From: Macrotrachela quadricornifera
Taxonomy: Eukaryota > Rotifera > Eurotatoria > Philodinida > Philodinidae
Assembly (NCBI GenBank): GCA_022393335.1
Contig: JAJEKB010021945.1
Location: 100,092 to 164,091, forward strand
Direction: 5' to 3'
Length of the DNA stretch: 64,000 bases
Shown piece by piece: positions 40,619 to 52,675 of this stretch; position 1 is the first letter of the stretch, and each line of letters opens with the position of its first letter. A program made the position numbers and the translations under genes. Below the pieces are notes generated by a model that worked only from the letters and a program-made list of their open reading frames with translations, did not search any database and was not told the DNA's origin.

Positions 40619-42168
40619 TTTTAGTAGAAAAACGACGAAAAACCTATTGCGACATGCTTTCAAAATTAATCATTTTCATTTATTCTTATCAGATCTTTTA
40701 CTGCTACTATAACTTAAACAAATCATCTTCTTTAGTTAGCATATCTTGTGCATGAGGATGAGAGCATTTAAAACGCAGTTATATCCCAAAGAATAATTTC
40801 TTTTTTTCTTACACTTCGGCTGCAAGCAACTAAATGTTTATTAATGTTTCAATATTTCATTTACTAAACAGCAAATTAATAATATGATCTAGACTCACAG
40901 GTATTCCTTGTTCGATATTGTACTGCTAACTGTATAAATAAAAAGCTATCTATTGATAGTATAGAACAGATGTATTCCTCTTTCACAAAACAATATGTCT
41001 ATATTCCTATCAGTTAACAGGACAATAAAAAAGTTTGTCCCGCTGGTCTTTAATGTGGTGTCAAAAAATTCTATCATTAAAATAATTCGTTTCAAAATTT
41101 CCGCTATGAAATTTGAATTCACTCAAACTGACAATATCAAATAAGAAAAGTAAAATATTAAAATAAAGGATTCAATTTTAAATGAGATCAAATACATGTG
41201 TTTACATAATTGAGACATACAAAAAATGAATTATACATTTCATCTGATAGAAGTTTAAATATACCAAAAATACAATCACGAAAAAACGTATGATTTTATT
41301 GATCTTTCTAATGAATATGATCATTTAACATTTACAATGCAATATACTAATTCAATATAACTATTCTCAACAGAATTCTCTCACGGAAAGTATTTTATAT
41401 TTAATTTTTTTCTAAGAAATGTTGTCAACTATTTCGAATACAAAATATTTAGTTAAGAAACAAAATTTTGTAAGAGAAGCAGATAAACAACAGAAGAGTT
41501 TGTTAACTATATTTATTTCCATTTATTTTTCATGACACAAAATATTCGTTATTCTTCAGTTAAATCATTAGTTTAGACGAAAATTTTTCATCAATTCTAT
41601 AGAAAACATATGTCTACAGTTGTAAAAACCTTCCAATCCATCCATAAATTTCACTTATTTTCCACGATGTAATTCCTAGTCCACTCTTCCCAAAAGATCC
41701 TAGGTGAATGACTTAAAAGCTTTAAAATCTCTGATGAGTTCAAAAGGAGTCACCACGCTATTCCCCGGGGAATCTCTAAATTACAAGACTCTACAGGGAA
41801 TCCTCAAATAGGGACTCTCCGGGAAGTTTTCTTTTTACAGATTTAGTTCTGTTAAGTGCATAAATATTTCGGATAGATACTAATATGTATTTTTTTAAAT
41901 ACAGTCATATGAATAGCTGTAGAAACGTCCGGCTGGTACAAAAGAAGAAAAAAGCTGATATAAAAGTATCAAACGTTTTCGTTTTAAGCTAGAAGGTAAA
42001 ATAAAAACACGTTTATTTTTTAAAGATAATATATGTAAAAATTATGAATTAAAGTTTCATTATTAAAACAACTATTTTTTCATGGAAGTAAATTATCATA
42101 TAATATTTTTATTCCACGAGTTGATGAATTGAAATATAATTTTTATTTAATGAATAATTTTTTATCAG
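40619..42168. other. Intergenic AT-rich DNA
   Basis: No gene recognised. 41,740-41,835 is a GC-richer block (CTATTCCCCGGGGAATC, CTACAGGGAATCC) with a CCCCGGGG palindrome; its nature is unknown. Confidence 0.35.
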
Positions 42169-42570
42169 CTTAATCGTTTAGTTACATTCAAGATATTTTT
42201 AAATCTGAACATCAATATTAATGGTGAACCTTGCAGAGCTTATTGTCAACGCATTAGTAATGTATCCGATGGTCTTCAAAGCACCGATACAACTCTTTCT
42301 TAGCAAGGTAATGATATTAGCGTTGATCAAAAAGAAAATATAATGCTAATGAATGATTTGAATGATGAAATTGAACTAAATTCCTTTATATACAATAACA
42401 ACAGTGACAATGAAATAGACTCCAATTCTGAATTAGATTATTCAACAGATATTGATGATAATATTAATATTCTTCTTTATCCCAATGGTTCTATTTGTCT
42501 TCATCAAGCATATGCACCTATTAAAGGTTTTATTGTTAAATGCAATTCAACCTATACTATAGATAGGTAG
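42169..42570 (+). pseudogene. Acidic protein gene fragment with one in-frame stop
   Basis: After TTTATCAG a single frame of 134 codons reads LNRLVTFKIFLNLNINGEPC, RAYCQRISNVSDGLQ, STDTTLS, TAG (42301-42303), QGNDISVDQKENIMLMNDLN, then an acidic stretch (SDNEIDSNSELDYSTDIDDN) and CLHQAYAPIKGFIVKC before the final stop. One stop in an otherwise clean frame suggests recent decay or an error. Repeat copy B starts 16 bp later, so insertion may have cut the gene. The family is unknown. Confidence 0.4.
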
Positions 42571-42585
42571 ACAATACAGAAAGGA

Positions 42586-43036
42586 TTCTTTTCAATAAAA
42601 CTCTACCAAAGGTAATCGGGTTCGATAAACTCGAATCTGGAGTCAATTTTTTGAAATTGTTTTACAGATCACTTTCTTTATACAAAGGGATATTTTTTAA
42701 TAAGAGTTGACCAAAGAGCAATTGAAAATGAAGAATTCGATAGTAATTATTAATATTTTCCATAAAACTTAACAAAAAGTAATCGAGAACGGACAATTCT
42801 AATCTGAGATCGATATTTACTTATCTTTTTCAGTACTATTATATGTAAAGCTTGATCAACGTTTATCGCGCATGAAGAGTCTGATTTGTGCCTTGGGAAT
42901 TCTAAATTAATTTCATTTTTTATTCCTATCTTACTTTTGGAAATAGTATAGATAAATAATCTGATAAGAATTTTGGAACAGCGCTTCTATGAGAAAGAGC
43001 TGAGTGAGTCTCCAAACGAGCATTACTTGTAGAAAT
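42586..43036. repeat. Dispersed repeat, copy B of the 21.8-23.7 kb family
   Basis: It contains AAAGGTAATCGGGTTCGATAA then ACTCGAATCTGGAGTC, a second unit with AAGAGTTGACCAAAGAGC, and a third with TAATCGAGAACGGACAATTC. The right module reads GAGAAAGAGCTGAGTGAGTC and CGAGCATTACTTGT, matching the right end of copy A. About two and a half diverged units are present, with no inserted GATTAATC element. Confidence 0.75.
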
Positions 43037-44441
43037 AGTACTTTTTATATATCTATATTGATTATATAGAAACAATAAAGCGTTTTTTTTGTTATATTCT
43101 TGCTGAAAATTCCTAAGATGGTGTATTAATTCATTTTATATTTTATTTAATGGGATTAAAAGATAATGATATTGAAGGTAATAGTATATGATGATAGTAT
43201 TTCTGTGTATCTATCTTATTACAGGAATCTAATATGAACTTGTCAGATTCTGTCATACATGAATTTTATTGTTAATTTTTCTGAAAGATTTAAGTGACAA
43301 TGATTTTTTGTATGATCATATATAAAATTACAGTAATATGAGACATAATCATATAAGAATCTGAGATTGATCTTATCATCTTATTTCTCCCACATGGGAT
43401 AGATATAATTCGTCTTTATATTGTAAAAGATTATTGACATATAGATTTACTATACATTTTGAGTTTTTTCTTTCTATTAAGTTTTATAAATAAATCAAAA
43501 TAATAGTAATAATAGATAAAAGAACACGTTCAGTCAATAAAATCTCGAATTTTCTATTTTTTGTTTATATAATATAATGCATTTATTTAATAAATAAGAA
43601 AAAAAATCTTTAAATATATGTTTTTAAAAGATAATCTAAATATATATATATTATTTTAGTGTCTCTCGATAGATTAGATATATTGTGTTATTTTTATATT
43701 TGATAAGAGCAGATGTGATGAAAGCATCTTAGATTTTTCTTTTTTTCTTCTTTATTTTCATCGATGATACAGAGTAACTAGTCGAAAGAGAGAAACATTT
43801 CCAAGAATCACAGAAAAAAAGAGAAGAGACGCGATGTTGCCTTTTTTTTTACACTTGATTAGGAAAGCATTGGCATAGATAAAGATGAAAGAAAAGAAAA
43901 GAAAGAAAGAAAGAAAGGAAGAGAAAGCGTTAGATGGATTCGTTTCTTTAGTTATTTCTTCTGTGCATTAGTTATAGAATGTATGTGTCGTTGACCCGTA
44001 TAAATATATTTTTTTTCTTTCGTCAATGATGTTGAGACGTGTGTTGTGTACGATGTCGTCGATGGGTACTCTTAACAAATCGACAAAACGATTCTTCTAT
44101 AGAAAAGAAAAGCAGAAAAAAAAAGAATCTGTGATAATACATGAATTTGACAACATGTAGAGAAGAACGTGGTTGGAACTAGTTTTTTTTTTTTTTTTTT
44201 TCTTCTATGAATATGATAGACATTGCTTTATATTGATGATTATTATTATTGTCGAGAAAAAAAAAAACGAAGCGTTATAGAAAAGCATCTATCTTTACAT
44301 TATAAGGACAAGTACTATTATACTAATAGAACGACTAGATTTTTTTTTATAGATATATATATATAATAATAAATTTCTTTTAAAATCTTTCTATAGAATA
44401 TATTTCATATTTAAAATAAAAAATTAAATGAATAAAAAAAA
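43037..44441. other. Upstream region of the second receptor gene
   Basis: No gene. 43,880-43,925 is a purine tract (GAAAGAAAAGAAAAGAAAG) and 44,180-44,202 a T18 run. The likely promoter and 5' UTR lie in 43,700-44,441. Confidence 0.35.
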
Positions 44442-46219
44442 ATGTCTTCAATTGTAAATATTAGTTATAATATAAATGATGGTTCATTATTAAAAATCTC
44501 TTTAATTGAAATTTATATATTATATGGAATAACAATAAGTGGAATATTAATAAATATATTAACAATGATTTATTTATTAATAATAGCAGCATATAGAATG
44601 AAATCTTCATGTTTTTTATTTCATCATTGTATTATTTGTTTAACAGTATCAATATTATGTTTACCTTATGCATTAAGTTTTTCAAATCATTCAATAAAAT
44701 GTAATTATTTAGGAAATATTCAAGTTACATGTGTTACAGCTCAATTATTAAATATGGCTGCAATGGTTGCTAGTGAAGCATATAGATTTGAAGATCTTAT
44801 TCATCAAGATTCATCAACATTAAATAATTCAAAACAAAAAATTTCACATACAACACATCAACATTATCAATATCAATTAAAACAACCAAATAAATCAACA
44901 ATATCATGTGGATGTCTTTCTTTTGGAATACTTATTATTTGGTTTTCTTCTGTTATACTTCATTTAGGTAATATGAAATTTTTAATTTAAACTATTATTC
45001 GAATATGATAAATGACAAATTAAGGTTAAATCAAATATATATATATATGGCCATGAGCTTTCAAAGAATAAATCTTGTTAAGGACGAGTTTTGTTTTGTC
45101 TCGTCCTTGAATATAGTTTTTGTTTTTTCTATCCATCGAGATTTTTCCTTCATTTTATTTTAAGAGAAATTTTTTAATTATTTGATTTAAATATAAAGGT
45201 ATAACAATGATTGGTAGTGAATCAAAATCGTATTATGGTCAAGATGGAAAATATTGTAATTTTATAATTCGAGATATTCGTGGTTATGTCTTAACATTAA
45301 TGTGGATAATAATAACAATATTTTCTTTAATAATAACCGTTCGATATATACATAAAATCTTAAGTGAAGTATCATTAAAACGTCGAAATAATAAACCATT
45401 ACTTTCATTAGCAATACTTGGTCAATCTCATGGTCAATCAATAGCATCAAAAGATATTCTTATGCAACAAATTGAATTAAGAATTAAACTTAATATATTA
45501 CTTATTATTCTTTTTATTATTTTTTGGTTTCCATTATTTATTACTAATTTATGTTATTTTATATTTAAAATTAATGATCAAATATCAAGGTTAGTTAAGC
45601 AAATATTTTCTGCTCTTATTTTAAAATAAAAAAATTTGAAATTTGTATAAAATTTGATTAAATTTTTTTAAGGTATTTATTATTAATTGCATGGTCAAAT
45701 TGTTCAATATCTCCATTAACATATATTTTATTATTACCAAAATGTAGTGATTTATGTTCAATATGTTTTGAAAAAGATCGTTCAAGTACATATGATTCGT
45801 TAACATCATATTATAATAGAATTGGTGATAGATTTCATGATATTGGTAAATGGGATGAATTAAAAAAAGAAGAAGAAAAAAAAGAATTAAAAACTAAAAA
45901 AAAATCGAATAAAAAATTTCAATTAACAACAAATCAAAGTGGATATGATAGTGAAGATATAAATAATAAAAAATTAAAAAAAAAATTTCAAATTAATTCA
46001 TTAAAAGATAATAATAATTATAAATTAAATAAAATAAAAAAAACTTCATCATCAGATGATAATGATTATCGTTCAAAAACAAATTCAATTATTGTTAAAG
46101 AAATTCAAGTTAATCAAGATTCATCATCATCATTATCATCTTTAACTACAGTTACAAATAAACAACATCAATTATCTAATGGATTAATTGTTACAAGTAC
46201 TAAACATGTCCATTTGTGA
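44442..46219 (+). CDS. Divergent rhodopsin-like 7TM receptor with a long charged tail
   Basis: Probable G-protein-coupled receptor; ligand unknown. Three exons: 44442-44967, 45199-45589 and 45673-46219; 1464 nt, 487 aa. Start MSSIVNISYNINDG, with N-glycosylation-type sites (NIS). Membrane segments: TM1 YILYGITISGILINILTMIY; TM2 IICLTVSILCLPYALSF; TM3 VTCVTAQLLNMAAMVASEAY with EAYRF where DRY is expected; a Ser/Gln-rich loop; TM4 FGILIIWFSSVILHLG; TM5 VLTLMWIIITIFSLIITV; TM6 LLIILFIIFWFPLFITNLCY with the FW-x-P core; TM7 LLLIAWSNCSISPLTYILLL, SPLTY replacing NPxxY. The C-tail of about 150 residues is Lys/Glu/Ser-rich. Phase is intact. The receptor class is inferred from topology and the TM6/TM7 motifs. 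Confidence 0.78.
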
Positions 46220-48091
46220 ACTTTTTTTTTTCTTTTTCTATATATATATATACATATATATAACAATTTTATATTTCTTAATCTATTGAATATTTCATTG
46301 AAAAAATTTTCTTATATATTATTATTTTATAATTATTTATTAGAAATTGAAAATTCATCTTCTTATTCTAGTTCAATTTTATCTTTCAGTCGAAAACAAG
46401 AATTATTTTGAGAATTCTTAAGAATAAATAACTAATAAATTTCTATGAGATTATTTAACTGTAATATCTCTTTCTTAGAATTTAAAAATAATCATACAAA
46501 TATCTTGATTTAATCGATAAGTCGAGATCAGCTAATACACTTCTCGTACATTTCACGATAATGGTGACCTCTATGCTCCATTGTGTGAATTTTCACGGAG
46601 AGCGTATCTTTCATCTCATGACGGAGCATAAACATCAGCTATATTCATTTTTCTCGACTTTTTTATTTTATATATATATTTGCATTGTTTTAATCACTAA
46701 CTGTATTTTCATGTTGAATTAATTTATAAATGACATAAATTATTTCTGTCAGACATATCCGTTTGATTTATATTCAAATTTTCTATTTTATTTTCCTAAT
46801 TAATATAGGCATAGATTTAATTGATAAATAAAAAGAATAATCTGATTATTAAATAAATCTTGACAATTGATGAAACATAAACAGCAGCACTTTTCATTAT
46901 GATATCAATACACGTGTAATGAACATAGTGAATGAATATCTCATTTATTCTTATTGAAATATTTTTGTATTAAATATATAAATAAAAAAAAAAAGAATTT
47001 TATTTAAATGTAATATAATATGTTGAATATTTTTGACAGAAAATAATTCCATATATTTACATATTCAAACGTATATTATGAATAATTTTATTATATTAAA
47101 TTACATTTTAATATTACAGTAGTGTTCAAAAAAAACTTGCACATTTTGTATATATATATCACTCTCAAGCAGTTTCGCGTACTGGTGATATCCTATATGG
47201 CAAGTAGTATTAAAAACTATATTTTAATCGTTCGTGTTTAGAAACAATAAGAGATAAACATCCTTTTTTTCATGAACTTTACACGGTTTCTCACAACATT
47301 AATTTTAGTGTTTTTGGGTTTTCTCTTTGCAACTTTGTGTTTTACGATCAATCAGACATTTAATATTTTATTCGTATATCTCTCATCGAAACGTTTATGT
47401 TGAGTTAAATAATCAATATTTAATGTATTATCAGAATAAAAACTACAATCTACTTTATACCAGCTGATAAATTATTCAAGAATAATAAATTTCTTGTCTT
47501 GGCGTTATTTAACTGCATTATCAATATAAGATTCTCGAAGAAAACATGAAGTCATTGATAACGCTTCATGCCTGTAAATTTGAGCTCACAGAGTTGAATG
47601 AATATGAATGGTTTACGAAGCTCAGATGTTAGATCATAATGTTCGACTAAATCTTTATAATATTACTAAAGAAGGAATCAATATCACGTAATTCTTCCTC
47701 ATTTTGATACGAATATAAACAAAATATATTAAGAAATATAAAGCTGATTTATCTCGTAAAAATAAAATAATGATATTGGTGATGCATATAATACAACATC
47801 TCGAAAATAGAAAAATATATAATATACAATCAACACTTAGAAATTATTTTTTATTGCGATATCATGCATCAAACAAGTTTAGTTGGCAACATGGCAATAA
47901 CTATTAATACAACATAATCTGCTAAACTATCTTTGAATTACTACAGAATATCTCAATGTTTGCCTTCCTGATTGAACTCGAAACATATTTGTTATCATTA
48001 TAAAACGCGTCGCTAGAAACAACTACAAAATTATTTTTATCTAAACATAAATTAAATTTAATTTTGATATTATTGGTTTATTTTATTATAG
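46220..48091. other. Intergenic DNA with one Tc1-like end
   Basis: AT-rich, no gene supported. At 47,115 a TA is followed by CAGTAGTGTTCAAAAAAAAC and TTGCAC, the form of a Tc1/mariner terminal repeat. The partner end and a transposase were not found, so at most a fragment remains. Confidence 0.4.
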
Positions 48092-48490
48092 TTTCATCGT
48101 TGTATAATTTTTGAATTTGTTCAACAATATTATTCCAAAACAAGTCTCTATTCAGATGAATTCCATCTAACCAAATATCATAACAGCATTATGCACATAA
48201 TCTCGAACAGTAGGAGAAATTTCAAGAATATCTGCTTGAGCTGGTCACAATGATTTTCCACTTATCTAAGTAACAGGAACACCATCTGTATGTAACACAA
48301 TAGTAAATTGTTTACTATTCATGTTTTTTAAGGACTTATAGATAGATTCATTTACTACATCACATCATGAAACAGCATTTGAACAATATGAATACTTGTT
48401 AATTAAATTTATAGGTCGTTTAGCTATTGAATAAATTTCATCTTTAACATTATTTATTAATAATTGAACAACGTTCATAAACAGACATCC
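48092..48490 (-). pseudogene. Relic of a tnp2/CACTA-like transposase
   Basis: On the minus strand the frame reads VQLLINNVKDEIYSIAKRP, NSKQFTIVLHTDGVPVT, stop, ISGKSL, stop, PAQADILEISPTVRDYV, VMIFG and, after a frame change, WLDGIHLNRDLFWNNIVEQI. The order HTDGVP...SGKSLWP...I.ELSP..R.....(I)..GLW.G...(N)..L(F)...(V).(E)(L) is the conserved core of transposases of the tnp2 (En/Spm, CACTA) type that are common in invertebrates. Stops and a frameshift show decay. No terminal repeats were found. Confidence 0.55.
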
Positions 48491-48679
48491 TTTATCATTT
48501 TGGTTATTCCTTCGAAAACGCACCAAACTTTACATCAACTTACTTCAAATAGAATGAAACTTTTTGAGCTTGTAGAACTTCTAAATATAAGCACAGATGA
48601 AGATTCAAAAAATTTTTAAAATCTCACGGAAGAGTCCAAATAATGAATACAAGTTGAGGCTTATCAGAAAAAATTGGAT

Positions 48680-49535
48680 TTCTCCATTTTAAATGAAAGA
48701 AAGCTGGAACTTTTAGAGTAAATACTATTCAATGAGATGATTATTTTATTAAGCGAAAACGTTTTTTGTCCGACATTTTCTTTGTGTCAAAAGGCTAATC
48801 GCAAAAATCGGGTTTTTGGAAGCTAAATTTCTTTGACAAGAAACAAGATTTAATCAACAATTTTATATACATTAGAAACATCAGTGAAAGTACTATTCAG
48901 TTATGATATTTGGAAGAATTTAAAATGAAAGCTAATCACCAAAACAGGGTGTCCTAGGGGGATTGATTTTTACTTTTGCCTTAACTTGAGAGCAGCCTAC
49001 TGAAAGAACATAAGATTCCGGTGAGGAGAGCAATATCTATTCATAGTCTATTTACACAGATGTAACAAAAAAACAATACTTCAACATTGCCCAGACATTT
49101 TTCGAAACGACTGATCTTTTTAATGGTATTTCTACAGGGATATTTAGAGAATTTTCAAACTCATTGGGCATTCATGGGAACATGTTTTTATTGTAGCCTA
49201 TCCCAAGGCAATCTCAAATATAAAGTTCTCTTTTGGTGAGAATCCGCTATTTTTCCAATAGACTGCTCTCAAGTTAAGACAAAAGTGAAAGTCAACCCCC
49301 TAGGATAATCTGTCTTAGTGATTACCTTTCATTTTAAATTCTTTCAAGTTTCGTAACTGAATAGCATTTTTACAGATGTTTCTAATGTATTCCGATTTCT
49401 GTGACTAGCCTTTTGACACAAAGAAAACGTCGGACAAAAAAGGTTTCCGCTCAATAAAATGATCATCTTATTGAATAGTATCTACTCTAAAAGTTTCAAC
49501 ATTCTATCATTTACAATGAATGTTTCACTAGGGTA
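48680..49535. repeat. Long imperfect inverted repeat (about 850 bp)
   Basis: The left arm (about 48,680-49,010) and right arm (about 49,245-49,535) are reverse complements. Shared blocks include TTTTTTGTCCGACATTTTCT then TTGTGTCAAAAGGCTA, ACTTTTAGAGTA, and CTTAACTTGAGAGCAG. The left arm has an extra segment of about 60 bp near 48,815-48,870. The spacer is about 230 bp. It has no coding capacity: another foldback-type element. Confidence 0.78.
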
Positions 49536-49644
49536 AAAACTTACTCTTGACATATGTCAATTAGTTCAACGTATACAGCTAGCAATTCTCAATGAGCTGA
49601 TTATCGAAAATAGTATGATGGAAGCAGTAAAATATTTACTAATT

Positions 49645-52389
49645 TTATTTTAACCAAAGTTTTATGGTTCTATTGTCACAATCACAATCAAGATAAAAAT
49701 TTTGTTCAAATATTAGATGGATATTGTCATTTAATAATTTATGAAGATTATTTTCGGTCGATGTTAATTCTTTATTATCATCAATTGGATTTGATAATAT
49801 ACAATGATAAATGACAATTGATATAAGTTGTGTACAATGTTTAAACGATGATAAGATGTTTATTAAGAATCTCATATCTTCGATTGACTCGTGTAACTTC
49901 AAATAATTTCCTGCTGGAAAAAGCGTCACATGTCTAACACTAGATTTGACATCAAATAAAAAGTGAATAACCCGACAAAAATCTCCTGAATCCACTTCTG
50001 ATTCATAAATTACATCAATTTCAAAATATATAAGATTTCTTTGCATCAGTGCTATTTTTAATCGAGTATTATTAATAACATCATCAATAAGATTTTGAAG
50101 ACAATTAAAATCAATATGTAGTTTACGAAGATGTAATCCAAAATCGATTAGTAATTGAATTAACACCATATTATCACAATAGTTACCATTAAGATACAAC
50201 GAATTAAGATAAAATCGTTGTTTTTGTTGTTGTTGTTGTATCGATATAGGTTTGTACAGTTTTTCATTCAATTCTAAAATAAATTTCAAATCTAGATTAT
50301 TTAGTATTTAAATATAGCTATATGTTAATACTTTAGAATACTTACCAAACGCATTCCTCTCAGATTTATAAGGCAACCATAATTCAAGCTGCTCTATATG
50401 ACAGGCATTTTGCATAACAGTATACACACTACTAAGATCTGCTGGCATATTTGAACGACATTGTTCAATATATGCACCTTCACCATAACATGTGATTAAT
50501 TCTTGTTCTGGGTATATATTTTTCACTTCGGAAGAAAATCCGTAAGACCAAAATCGATGAAATTTAAATGGAATTGTATATAAGGAAACTGCACAACATT
50601 CTGCATTAAATGTGAAGGCTATTGGTTGTGGTAACCATGTTTGTGTAAGATTAAAAATCATACTATATTCAAGAGATGCTCCAGAATAATCAACTGCATA
50701 GTGGAATGTATTCAGATGTAAGTTGTTCGCAACAGATAAGGCCGATCGAACTTGTCTTCCATCAAGTAGACGTGCATCCTCTACAGCAATATGTAATGAA
50801 AGTTGTCGAAGAGCTGGCATCATACGTAGTAGACTGACTAATTCATCCATTGTCCAAAAATAAGCTAATTCTGCCCAAAGATAAAATTCAATAAGGTCAT
50901 GTAATACAATAGATGACCATAATGGTGATTCAAACATATCACATTTATGTCTCAAAGATATGTGAAGACAGGAAATATTGGGAATAATTGATAATAGTGA
51001 AATTAATTCTTCACCACCATTCAACATGATTGATAATGTGTGTAGATTAAGACATGGATTTTGAATTTTATTTAAATTTGTTTCCCTATTACAAAACAAA
51101 ATTAACCGTTCTTATAAATATTAAACTAACAATGATAGTTACTCATAAATACAAAGTCTTCGATATTTTAGATTATAAATTGATCAATACAATTACATAT
51201 TTATTTCAAGAAGGCTTTTTTAAATAAATTATTTATCACATTCGATCAAAATATTATCTATAATCTATGGTAAATACTATGCCATAGTGTGAAATTACAG
51301 TAAAATGCTTATAACTTGAGACAAAAGGACTAAGAGTCGTTATCTTTTTGGATTTTTTCATACCTCATTGAGGTCTCCTTATGGTAAAAAGAGGAACTCT
51401 AAACTCTTTGAACATCTCGGAAAGTTTCCTCGGTAGTAGTATTGCTTTGTTCTTAATTATCTATAAGAAATCTGTCTTATTACTATGTAATCAATAATAT
51501 GAATGTTTTATCGGTATTGAAATTATTCATGTGGACTAGTCTAAAGTAGGCAACAATGGGAATACAAGTTATTTCTGATGAGAGCAGATGTCAAACACCT
51601 GTATTAACTCACAGTTAGCATGAACTGGAACTATATACTTTATATTCAGTTGTATACTTCTCTAATACACAGTAAAGTATCTTTGAATCAATATTCTAAT
51701 CATAAAATAATTGAGATTAATTTCAAAAAAAGGTATTAGTCCGAAACATCTTTCAAAATTGATAAAATATATTTGCTGTAAATATAATAAAGGGAATGAA
51801 ACACTTACATGTATATGTTATAACCATTGATTTTAACTGATTTGAATCGATAATTATTGCCCGTTAATATTCGATCGATTAGAGTTGTTTGGTATTCTAT
51901 GTCGTTTTTCGAAGGATCAAGATAAACACGCATATTACTACTAACATAACGTGGATCATATACATAGAATTTAACAAGATATTGAAACATATCTTTACCA
52001 GCATTTTCAATAATATCTAGATATGAGATTATTTCATCACCAGTAAATGCAATTAATATTAATTTTTCAAGATAAATCATTTCTTGCATTGGAATATGTG
52101 ATAGAAAATATTTAGCTGCTAATGGTGAACCTTGATTACTAATCGTTAAAGTTCGTACATAAATGAACAAAGATGATCGATGAGAGAAAAGTAAAGAACA
52201 ACCATATTGAAACTGTTTTAGTTGACAATTATTTCCAACTGAAATATGTTTAAAATATTCACTAATAGTTCGATTAAGACGAATATTAAGATTATAAAAT
52301 GCGGTCATAATATCAAAACATGATAAATAATGATAAATATTAAGAATAATCTCATCCGGAAGACTTATTTCGAACATTGATATTGACAT
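49645..52389 (-). CDS. F-box-type protein with leucine-rich-repeat-like body
   Basis: Likely substrate adaptor of an SCF-type ubiquitin ligase. Three exons: 51809-52389, 50346-51085 and 49645-50273; 1950 nt, 649 aa. The N-terminus reads MFEISLPDEIILNIYHYLSC, FDIMTAFYNLNIRLN, the F-box pattern LPDEI-x4-(Y/F)-x-YL-x5-(A)F-x2-LN-x-R. The rest has repeated LRR-like strands (LHTLSIMLNGGEELISLLS, LHISLRHKC, LRQLSLHI, LRKLHIDFNCLQ) and ends DNRTIKLWLK. A Gln run (QQQQQKQ) opens the last exon. Introns: 72 bp between exons 2 and 3; 723 bp between exons 1 and 2, enough to hold an insertion though none is recognised. Long F-box genes of this style are multi-copy in rotifers; this is family knowledge. 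Binding partners are unknown. Confidence 0.8.
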
Positions 52390-52532
52390 TATTCTGTCTC
52401 AATAAAAAAAAAATAGAAAGTGTAGATTGCATAAAATCAACGACCAGTTATATGATGGAGGATGAATAGAAGTATTATTCCAGTGCACATCTGACGAACA
52501 ATATTTTTCCAATAAACAGAATGGCAACGTTT

Positions 52533-52675
52533 TTCTTTCTTTCTATTGCTAGAAAAAAAAATGGCAGTGAAGGTCAAGATATATTCACCCTTATTCTTTC
52601 TTTCTATTGCTGGAAAAAAAAAGAAAAAAATATGGCAGCGGAGATCAAGATATATTCCTCCTTGTTCTTTCTTTG
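52533..52675. repeat. Short tandem duplication, two units plus a partial third
   Basis: Units begin TTCTTTCTTTCTATTGCT (52533 and about 52594), continue with an A-run and ATGGCAG, and end in TCAAGATATATTC. A partial third starts at about 52664 (TTCTTTCTTTG). Open frames on both strands across it are products of the repeat. Confidence 0.7.

Noticed and set aside
47115..47142. Full Tc1/mariner element
   Set aside because: Only one terminal-repeat-like end was found, with no opposite end or transposase within the next 2 kb.
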